From NCBI GenBank assembly GCA_028065725.1, contig JAPTVL010000035.1:1-5137 (forward strand): 5,137 nt of DNA, in the 5' to 3' direction. Source of the stretch: Betaproteobacteria bacterium (GTDB taxonomy: Bacteria; Pseudomonadota; Gammaproteobacteria; Burkholderiales; Rhodocyclaceae). Within the stretch, counting starts at the first letter, position 1. Each line of letters starts with the position of its first letter. Made by a program: the position numbers and the translations under genes. Of this stretch, positions 1 through 5,137 are shown in pieces. Under the pieces are notes generated by a model. That model was not told where the DNA came from. It made no database searches and worked only from the letters and a program-made list of their open reading frames with translations.

Positions 1-126
1 GAGAAATTCCCGCTTGCGCGTGCGCTTCGCAGCAAGCTCAAATCCGGTCGCAGCAAGGCTGATCTGTTTCATCTGTCTTCAACGTACGAACCACTCTGTC
101 GGCTGACTTTTGCAGAGGTTCCCTAA
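1..126 (+). CDS. 3' end of an unrecognised reading frame (partial)
   Basis: Frame 1 is open from the window edge to a TAA at 124-126, giving 41 C-terminal residues. The peptide is basic in its first half (RSKLKSGRSK near residues 10-19) and ends LTFAEVP. I do not recognise a family. Codon choice looks plausible for a gene of this organism, but the stretch is too short to be certain. Its last ~20 bases overlap, in a different frame, the hsdS-like tail that follows. Two readings are possible: it is the end of a foreign gene that replaced the upstream part of hsdS, or it is upstream hsdS sequence displaced by a frameshift somewhere in 107-124. The residues do not look like a typical HsdS coiled-coil region, so I lean towards the first, weakly. 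Confidence 0.35.
   Translation, partial: EKFPLARALRSKLKSGRSKADLFHLSSTYEPLCRLTFAEVP
27..57 (+). repeat. short direct repeat pair, 10 bases
   Basis: TCGCAGCAAG occurs at 27-36 and again at 48-57, 21 bases apart. In frame 1 both copies encode Arg-Ser-Lys in the same register, so it may simply be a small amino-acid repeat in the partial upstream protein. No function is assigned. Confidence 0.4.
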
Positions 127-223
127 CAAGCAGGAGTCGCAGACCTTGGAAAACATCCGCGACGCGCTCCTCCCCAAACTCCTCTCCGGCGAACTGCGCG
201 TGCCGGTCGCAGGTGCGGCATGA
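107..223 (+). pseudogene. hsdS: C-terminal remnant of type I specificity subunit HsdS
   Basis: Frame 2 encodes a peptide ending in ESQTLENIRDALLPKLLSGE followed by LRV. This is the hallmark C-terminus of many HsdS proteins (consensus roughly ES.TL..LRD.LLPKLLSGEL), a helical segment that packs in the methyltransferase core. HsdS normally has about 400 residues with two target-recognition domains; only about 39 codons are open here, because TGA at 104-106 interrupts the frame. No convincing start codon with a ribosome site is visible. The end is therefore a remnant left by a rearrangement, or the true end of an hsdS broken by one frameshift or sequencing error. The stop TGA (221-223) overlaps the ATG of the FRG gene as ATGA, so translation of this tail would feed into that gene. 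The family call is secure; the pseudogene status is inferred. Confidence 0.7.
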
Positions 224-1452
224 GCACTCAGCCGGAAGACATCGTCGACCACCGGCACTTCGACCGCGTGCCGGAGTGGCCCGCCTTCGCGGTGACCGGC
301 GATGAGGTGAGCGGGCGCGTGCCGGTCACGCGTATTACGAGTTGGCGTAAGTTGCCAGAGCTGCTGGAAGACCCGTTCTTCAACCGGCCCAAGACACAAC
401 TGATCTATCGCGGCCATCGGCGCTACGACTGGCCGCTGACGCCTTCGCTCGGCCGCTTCGACCCGCGCAATATCATCACCAAGGAAGTCGCCGAGGCGCA
501 GTTACGGCTGTTTCGCCGTGCGGTGCGGGGGCGCATCTCCGATCGCACGCTGGTGGAGATTGATGAAGAGGATGAGCTGTGGGCGGTGGGCCAGCACCAT
601 GGTTTGTTGACCCCGCTGCTGGATTGGACCTATTCGCCCTACGTGGCGTTGTTTTTCGCCTTCGAGAAAGAAGACCGCCGCCACGGCGAGCACGACAATC
701 CGTACCGGGCGGTTTACCTGCTCAACAAGTCGCATGTCGAAGCCGAAGACAAATGCCCCGACGTAAGCGTGCTGGAGCCGCGCAAGGATGACCACGGCCG
801 CCTGGTGAATCAGGCCGGGCTGTTCACCTCATCGGCTTACGACAACACACTCGAAAATTTTCTGATTGATTCGTTGCGCGATGAAGTGCTCGGGCAGGTG
901 TCGGAAGAAGACGAGGCCAAGGAACTGGCCAAATACATCTGCAAGATTTACATCCCCAACGAAGAACGTGCCGAGTGCCTGCGGCATTTGCGCATGATGA
1001 ACGTGCATCACGCCAGCCTATTCCCGGACCTGCTGGGCGCGGCGCAGTACTGCAACGTCATGGTGGGGGAGGAGGCCATCGATTATCGCCAAGCGGAAAT
1101 TGAGCACAAGGCACAGCCGGAAGTTGCAGAAGTCGAAGCAGTAGCACCTGCTGTGGCGCTCGCTGCGGCCGCCGCACAGGATAAGGCTCAGTCATTGCTT
1201 GAGGTTCTTGCCGCGCATGCCGATGCCGCTGGCGTAGAGCCCGCACGCCTTGAGTTGATCGCACAAGAACTAGCGACCGAGCTGACCAAGAATCAGTACG
1301 TGGATTGGGATAAACGTGAAAGCGTCAAAGCAGCTATGCGCAACGCCGCACGAGCTGTGATGCGCAGACTTGGTTATCCGATCATTGCGCGTGAAGTGAT
1401 ATTGGATCAGTTGTTGGGGGCGATGAAAACGGAGGATAAGAATCCGGAATGA
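220..1452 (+). CDS. FRG-domain protein with HsdR-like C-terminal extension
   Basis: The protein has 410 residues. Residues ~36-280 carry an FRG domain, named for its Phe/Tyr-Arg-Gly motif: YRG at 63-65, W71 with PS at 75-76, then HHG at 126-128, LLDW at 133-136, and AFFAF-like ALFFAF at 143-148. NQAGLFT (197-203) and ASLFPDLLGAAQYCN (265-279) follow, both usual in FRG proteins. The biochemical role of FRG domains is not established; they are common in defence and mobile regions. Residues ~296-321 are an Ala/Glu-rich linker (AVALAAAAAQ). Residues ~325-402 resemble the HsdR C-terminus (separate entry). No signal peptide or membrane helix is seen, so it is probably cytoplasmic. ATG at 220 is chosen because it overlaps the hsdS stop as ATGA; AGGTG at 211-215 is a weak, close ribosome site, so coupling probably drives initiation. 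The stop overlaps the DUF3800 start in the same way. The FRG call is strong; the function is unknown. Confidence 0.9.
   Translation: MSTQPEDIVDHRHFDRVPEWPAFAVTGDEVSGRVPVTRITSWRKLPELLEDPFFNRPKTQLIYRGHRRYDWPLTPSLGRFDPRNIITKEVAEAQLRLFRRAVRGRISDRTLVEIDEEDELWAVGQHHGLLTPLLDWTYSPYVALFFAFEKEDRRHGEHDNPYRAVYLLNKSHVEAEDKCPDVSVLEPRKDDHGRLVNQAGLFTSSAYDNTLENFLIDSLRDEVLGQVSEEDEAKELAKYICKIYIPNEERAECLRHLRMMNVHHASLFPDLLGAAQYCNVMVGEEAIDYRQAEIEHKAQPEVAEVEAVAPAVALAAAAAQDKAQSLLEVLAAHADAAGVEPARLELIAQELATELTKNQYVDWDKRESVKAAMRNAARAVMRRLGYPIIAREVILDQLLGAMKTEDKNPE
1192..1428 (+). other. HsdR C-terminal-like (DUF3387-type) domain inside the FRG gene
   Basis: FRG-protein residues ~325-402 read like the last ~80 residues of many HsdR proteins. 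The key signature is DW-D-K-RESVKAAMR (D362, W363, R366, E367, V369, A371, R374), followed by MRRLGYP (381-387) and a closing ILDQ helix (394-397). From memory, the HsdR family has DW(T).R(E/D).V(R)A..R...(K)R.LRK.GYPP...... (V)LEQA in the same order and spacing. It is preceded by an LELIAQELATELTKN helix (344-358), matching the ARELVE.V..N helix of HsdR. In HsdR the C-terminal helical region contacts the methyltransferase core. The similarity is a judgement by eye; the matching part of this locus's own hsdR lies beyond the window. Confidence 0.7.
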
Positions 1453-2192
1453 GCGACGGCTTTAGCGACTATCTGGTTTTCGTCGATGAAAGTGGTGACC
1501 ACGGGCTGGATACCATCGATCCGGGTTACCCGATGTTTGTGCTCGCGTTTTGCGTGATCCGCAAGGAAGACTACGTCGCAACGCTGACGCCTGCCTTGCA
1601 ACGATTCAAGATGAAGCATTTTGGGCATGACGATGTGGTCCTGCACGAAAGGGAAATTCGCAAGGACCAGGGCGCGTTCGCGTTCTTGAAGACGCGGGAA
1701 AAGAAGCAGGCGTTCCTCGACGAATTGACGGCCATTGTTGCCGCGACGCCGTTCACGCTGATCTGCTCTGTGATCCGCAAGGATCATTTACGTGCCAAAT
1801 ACGTTGACCCCGACAATCCCTATCACATCGCGTTGGGATTTGGTCTTGAGCGGGTGTTTTACTACTTGCGCGACAAAGGCGCAGTGAATGGGAAAACGCA
1901 CTTGATGGTAGAGAAGCGCGGCAAACGCGAGGACGGGGAGCTTGAGCTGGAATTCCGCCGCGTGTGTGACGGGGGCAACTACAAGAGGGAGCAACTGCCG
2001 TTTGAGATCGCCTTCGTGGATAAGAAGAGCAATTCGGCGGGGCTGCAAATAGCCGATCTGGTCGCGCGGCCCGTAGGCATGAGCATTCTTCGTCCGGAGC
2101 AAAACAACCGCGCCTTTGAGGCGCTACGAGCGAAGTTTTATGGAAGCGATGTAGGAAAACTCAACGGTTGGGGGCTGAAATGCTTCCCCTGA
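1449..2192 (+). CDS. DUF3800 domain-containing protein
   Basis: The protein has 247 residues, and the DUF3800 family fills nearly all of it. The N-terminal strand carries FVDESGDHG (11-19) with D13 and E14. HERE follows at 66-69 (H66, E67). A central strand has MVEKRGKRED (153-162; E155). The C-terminal part has DKKSNSAGLQIADLVARP (191-208; D191, Q200, D203) and ends near GWGLKCFP. Family function is not established. An Asp on the first strand and a late Asp in a helix recall the acidic layout of RNase H-like nucleases, but that is inference. No signal peptide or membrane segment is seen. ATG at 1449 overlaps the FRG stop as ATGA. GGAGG lies at 1431-1435, 13 bases upstream, further than usual, so coupled re-initiation is likely. 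The neighbours place it as an accessory gene of the type I R-M operon, probably acting together with the FRG protein. Confidence 0.9.
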   Translation: MSDGFSDYLVFVDESGDHGLDTIDPGYPMFVLAFCVIRKEDYVATLTPALQRFKMKHFGHDDVVLHEREIRKDQGAFAFLKTREKKQAFLDELTAIVAATPFTLICSVIRKDHLRAKYVDPDNPYHIALGFGLERVFYYLRDKGAVNGKTHLMVEKRGKREDGELELEFRRVCDGGNYKREQLPFEIAFVDKKSNSAGLQIADLVARPVGMSILRPEQNNRAFEALRAKFYGSDVGKLNGWGLKCFP

Positions 2193-2326
2193 AAAGCAAC
2201 AGGCCCCGGTGCTTCCACCGAGGCCTGCAACCGACCGGGAATCCCCAATCCGAAAACTCTGGGCGAATTATGGGCGCAAATACTCCGTTTTTCAAGGGCC
2301 AGCCGTTCGAGGTGAATGCGGCATGA
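2180..2326 (+). CDS. possible 48-residue reading frame bridging DUF3800 gene and hsdR
   Basis: An ATG at 2180, inside the last codons of the DUF3800 gene, opens a 48-codon frame that ends in a TGA at 2324-2326, overlapping the hsdR ATG as ATGA. A run of five Gs at 2170-2174 could serve as a weak ribosome site. A second in-frame ATG at 2270 would give an 18-residue leader (ending GQPFEVNAA). The product is basic and polar at first, has no membrane helix, and I recognise no family. Part of it is forced to encode the stem-loop at 2201-2226. It could be a coupling peptide, a displaced C-terminal extension of the DUF3800 protein, or chance. The precise ATGA end is the main argument for it. Confidence 0.25.
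   Translation: MLPLKSNRPRCFHRGLQPTGNPQSENSGRIMGANTPFFKGQPFEVNAA
2201..2226 (+). promoter_or_regulatory. GC-rich stem-loop between DUF3800 gene and hsdR
   Basis: AGGCCCCGGTG (2201-2211) pairs with CACCGAGGCCT (2216-2226) around a CTTC loop. The stem has 11 positions with one C-A mismatch in the middle. An A-rich stretch (GAAAAGCAACA) precedes it, as in terminators, but no T-run follows (GCAACCGACC), so it is not a standard intrinsic terminator. It starts nine bases after the DUF3800 stop. It may act as a weak terminator or attenuator, or as an mRNA stability element lowering hsdR relative to the upstream genes. Confidence 0.5.
2309..2314 (+). promoter_or_regulatory. ribosome binding site of hsdR
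   Basis: GAGGTG lies 8 bases before the ATG at 2323 and is the best-placed ribosome site in the window. It supports this start over in-frame upstream codons, since the hsdR frame stays open back to 2179 with no preceding ATG. HsdR proteins of this family also typically begin M-T-E-D-D-L-E-Q. Confidence 0.7.
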
Positions 2327-5137
2327 CTGAAGACGACCTCGAACAGCTTTGTTTAACGTGGTTCCAGGATTCCGGCTGGGAATACCGCTTTGGCCCCGAC
2401 ATCGCCCCGGATGGCGATACACCCGAGCGCGCGGATTACCGGCAGGTGTTATTGCAAGGGCGCTTGCACGAAGCGCTACGCAGGTTGAACCCGAATGTGC
2501 CCGATGCGGTGCTGGAAGAGGTGTTGCACCGTGTCGCCAAGCTGCATGAGCCTTCGGTTATTCAAAGTAACCGCCACTTTCACGAGGCGTTGCTCGACGG
2601 GCTGGCAGTTATTGTTGAGAAAAACGGCGAGAAACGCGGCGACCGCGTGCGCCTGATCGACTTCGAGCATCCGGAAAACAACCGCTTTCTGGTGGTGAAC
2701 CAGTACACGGTGCAGGGCACCAAGCAGCCGCGACGCCCGGACCTTGTGTGCTTCATTAACGGCATTCCCATCGCGGTAATCGAACTCAAGAACACGGCGT
2801 CTGAGCAGGCGGATATCTGGTCGGCATTCAATCAGCTGGAAACCTACAAGGCCGAAATCACCGATCTGTTCGTGTTCAACGAGGCGCTGGTGATTTCAGA
2901 TGGCCTGCATGCGCGCGTGGGTTCGCTGACGGCGGATCGCGAGCGGTTTCTGCCGTGGCGCACGATTCGCAACGAGAACGACCGGCCATTGCTGGAATTC
3001 GAGCTGGAGAAAGTGGTGCGCGGCTTCTTTGCGGCCGAGTTGCTGCTGGACTATCTGCACTACTTCATTCTGTTCGAGCAGGGCGACGACGGCATCATCA
3101 AGAAGATCGCCGGGTATCACCAGTTCCACGCCGTGCGCGAGGCGGTGCGCGCCACGGTGATTGCGGCCACGCAGCCGCAGGCCGCGCCGAACAAGGCCGA
3201 AGAGGAGCGCGCCACTTACGGCAAACGTGTGGTGCCCGGCTCGCGCAAGGGCGGCATCGTCTGGCACACCCAGGGATCGGGCAAGAGTATTTCCATGGTG
3301 TGCTTCACCGGCAAGCTGATGCAACAACCAGAAATGCAGAACCCGACGATTGTCGTGGTCACCGACCGCAATGATCTAGACGGGCAACTGTTCCAGACCT
3401 TTGCGGGTGCGCGATCACTGTTGAAGGAAACGCCGCAGCAGGCAGAAGACCGTGAAACCCTGCGCGCGCTGCTGAACGGGCGGCCATCCGGTGGCATCAT
3501 CTTCACGACGGTGCAAAAGTTCTCGCCCGAAAAGGACGAGGACCAGTTCCCGCGTCTGACCGATCGAACCAACGTCGTCGTCATCGCCGACGAGGCGCAC
3601 CGCTCGCAGTACGGCTTTAACGCGGTACTGGACAAGAAGACGGGCAAGTACAAATACGGCTTTGCCAAACACCTGCGCGACGCCTTGCCCATCGCAACCT
3701 TTGTGGGCTTTACCGGTACGCCGGTGGAGACTAATGACAAGGACACCCGCGCGGTGTTTGGCGACTATGTCAGCGTGTACGACATTCAGGATGCAGTCGA
3801 CGACGGCGCGACGGTGCCGATCTACTACGAAAGCCGCCTGGCGAAGCTGGACATCAATCGAGCAGAGATCGAGGCGCTCAGTGACCAGGTCGAAGAGGTG
3901 TTCGAGGACGAAGAAAGTCTCGCGCTGCGCGAGGCGGGCAAGACCAAGTGGGCCGCGCTGGAAAAGCTGGTCGGTGCTGACCCACGCATTCAGCAGGTGG
4001 CCGCTGACATCGTGCAGCACTTCGAGGCGCGCAATGCGGCAGTGGAAGGCAAGGGCATGATCGTGGCGATGAGCCGCGAGATATGCGCCCACCTTTACAC
4101 CGCCATCGTGGCCCTGCGGCCGCAATGGCACAGCAGCGACCCGGCCCAGGGCGCGATCAAGGTCGTGATGACGGGATCGGCGGCGGATAAAGAGCTCTTG
4201 CAGCCCCACATCTACAACTCCACCACCAAGAAGCTACTGGAAAAGCGCTTCAAGAACCCGAAAGACCCGCTCAAGCTGGTGATTGTGCGCGACATGTGGC
4301 TCACCGGATTCGATGTGCCGTGCCTGCATACGATGTACGTGGACAAGCCGATGCGCGACCACAACCTGATGCAGGCCATCGCACGTGTGAACCGCGTTTT
4401 CCGCGACAAGGAAGGCGGGCTGGTGGTGGACTACATCGGCATTGCCGCAGAACTGCGCCGCGCGCTGAAGACCTACACCGAAAGTCGCGGCAAGGGTCAG
4501 CCGACACTGGACGCGGCCGAGGCGCTGGCAAAGCTCAAGGAGCTGATGGAGGTGGCGCGCGGGCTGTTGCACGGCTTCGACTACGCCGCGTACCGGACTC
4601 AGGCCACTGGACTATTGCTTCCCGCCGCCAACTTTGTGCTGGGGCTGGAAGATGGCAAGAAGCGCTGGTTTGATGTGGTGTTGGCTATCACCAAGGCATT
4701 TTCGCTCTGCGGCACGCTGGACGAGGCGATGGAACTGCGTGAAGAAATCGCCTTCTTCCAGGCTATCAAGAGCGTGATCGCCAAGGCGACGGAAACCGAC
4801 AAGAAACTCACTGAGGACAAAAAGAACGCCGTCCTCAAGCAGATTCTGGATAACGCGGTCGTCGCCGAGGGTGTCGAAGATATCTTCAAGCTTGCTGGCC
4901 TCGGCCGCCCCGATATCGGCATCCTTTCCGATGCGTTCCTGGAAGAGGTGCGCAATCTGCCGCAGCGCAACTTTGCCGTCGAGCTGCTGCAAAAGCTGCT
5001 CAACGACGAAATCAAATCGCGCAGCCGGACCAATGTGATTTTGGAAAAGAAATTCAGCGACCGCCTGTTGGCCGCGCTGAACCGCTACCGCAGCCGCGCC
5101 ATCGAAAGCGCACAGGTCATCGAAGAACTCATTGCGA
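2323..5137 (+). CDS. hsdR: type I restriction enzyme subunit R, HsdR (3' end cut by window)
   Basis: HsdR cleaves DNA far from the recognition site after ATP-driven translocation, in complex with HsdM and HsdS. In this window, 938 codons are open to the last base; family members usually have about 1000-1100, so the extreme C-terminus is missing. The N-terminal nuclease has D140 (RRPD), E154-L-K156 and the type I QxxxY motif Q171-Y175, a complete PD-(D/E)xK set. The superfamily 2 motor follows: Walker A HTQGSGKS (315-322), motif Ia TDRNDLDGQL (347-356), TTVQKF (395-400), DEAH (423-426), motif III FTGTP (463-467), motif V VRDMWLTGFDVP (655-666), motif VI QAIARVNRVFRDK (684-696). The C-terminal helical region begins near 744 (LPAANFVLGLEDGKKR at 766-781). 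All visible catalytic motifs are intact, so the subunit looks active if HsdM and HsdS are available. The gene follows the DUF3800 gene after 130 bases and has its own ribosome site, so it may be expressed partly independently. Confidence 0.97.
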   Translation, partial: MTEDDLEQLCLTWFQDSGWEYRFGPDIAPDGDTPERADYRQVLLQGRLHEALRRLNPNVPDAVLEEVLHRVAKLHEPSVIQSNRHFHEALLDGLAVIVEKNGEKRGDRVRLIDFEHPENNRFLVVNQYTVQGTKQPRRPDLVCFINGIPIAVIELKNTASEQADIWSAFNQLETYKAEITDLFVFNEALVISDGLHARVGSLTADRERFLPWRTIRNENDRPLLEFELEKVVRGFFAAELLLDYLHYFILFEQGDDGIIKKIAGYHQFHAVREAVRATVIAATQPQAAPNKAEEERATYGKRVVPGSRKGGIVWHTQGSGKSISMVCFTGKLMQQPEMQNPTIVVVTDRNDLDGQLFQTFAGARSLLKETPQQAEDRETLRALLNGRPSGGIIFTTVQKFSPEKDEDQFPRLTDRTNVVVIADEAHRSQYGFNAVLDKKTGKYKYGFAKHLRDALPIATFVGFTGTPVETNDKDTRAVFGDYVSVYDIQDAVDDGATVPIYYESRLAKLDINRAEIEALSDQVEEVFEDEESLALREAGKTKWAALEKLVGADPRIQQVAADIVQHFEARNAAVEGKGMIVAMSREICAHLYTAIVALRPQWHSSDPAQGAIKVVMTGSAADKELLQPHIYNSTTKKLLEKRFKNPKDPLKLVIVRDMWLTGFDVPCLHTMYVDKPMRDHNLMQAIARVNRVFRDKEGGLVVDYIGIAAELRRALKTYTESRGKGQPTLDAAEALAKLKELMEVARGLLHGFDYAAYRTQATGLLLPAANFVLGLEDGKKRWFDVVLAITKAFSLCGTLDEAMELREEIAFFQAIKSVIAKATETDKKLTEDKKNAVLKQILDNAVVAEGVEDIFKLAGLGRPDIGILSDAFLEEVRNLPQRNFAVELLQKLLNDEIKSRSRTNVILEKKFSDRLLAALNRYRSRAIESAQVIEELIA

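Noticed and set aside
196..327. 13-base repeat GCGCGTGCCGGTC at 196-208 and 315-327
   Set aside because: It encodes parts of RVPV in two unrelated proteins, uses common GC-rich codons, and has no flanking similarity. Probably chance.
79..417. 112-codon minus-strand frame over the hsdS tail and the FRG start
   Set aside because: It overlaps two plus-strand regions with clear family motifs, and its own product resembles nothing I recognise.
2201..2226. Intrinsic terminator ending the DUF3800 transcript
   Set aside because: The hairpin is good but no run of Ts follows, so a full terminator is not supported; it is kept as a stem-loop of unknown role.
2256..2284. Possible promoter for hsdR with AATACT as a -10 box at 2279-2284
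   Set aside because: Only four of six positions fit the -10 consensus and nothing like a -35 box lies at the right spacing.
3415..4209. 264-codon open frame on the minus strand, plus several other long minus-strand frames across 2476-5033
   Set aside because: They lie opposite hsdR, whose protein is full of intact helicase and nuclease motifs. Long antisense frames are expected opposite GC-rich genes with strong codon bias, and the products show no recognisable domain.
1..5137. CRISPR array, tRNA or rRNA gene, insertion sequence, or attachment site
   Set aside because: No regularly spaced repeats, cloverleaf-like segment, transposase motif or terminal inverted repeats were seen; nearly all the window is accounted for by protein-coding sequence.

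Overview
This window is the 3' part of a type I restriction-modification (R-M) locus with all genes on the + strand. GC content is moderately high by eye and codons are mostly G/C-ending. Gene content and style suggest a Pseudomonadota (beta- or gammaproteobacterial) chromosome or a genomic island in one, but nothing here fixes the genus.

Layout. Positions 1-126 hold the 3' end of an unrecognised reading frame. Positions 107-223 hold the last ~39 codons of an hsdS (DNA-specificity subunit) gene, cut off from the rest of hsdS by an in-frame stop at 104-106. Next is a two-gene cassette. Positions 220-1452 encode a 410-residue FRG-domain protein whose last ~80 residues look like the extreme C-terminus of HsdR. 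Positions 1449-2192 encode a 247-residue DUF3800 protein. A 130-base gap follows, with a strong GC-rich stem-loop and a possible 48-codon reading frame. From 2323 to the window end runs hsdR, the type I restriction/translocase subunit, open for 938 codons and cut by the window edge.

How they work together. hsdS tail/FRG and FRG/DUF3800 are joined by 4-base ATGA stop-start overlaps, and a third ATGA joins the 48-codon frame to hsdR. The genes therefore appear to be co-transcribed and translationally coupled. HsdR would supply DNA cleavage and ATP-driven translocation. The FRG and DUF3800 proteins are accessory factors of unknown function riding in the R-M operon. The HsdR-like tail on the FRG protein gives a concrete hypothesis: it may dock on the same surface of the methyltransferase/specificity core that HsdR uses, coupling an effector to the R-M complex.

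The main uncertainties are whether an intact hsdM/hsdS lies upstream, since the visible hsdS end is only a remnant or frameshifted, and what the FRG and DUF3800 proteins do. All domain calls come from reading motifs by eye, not from database searches.
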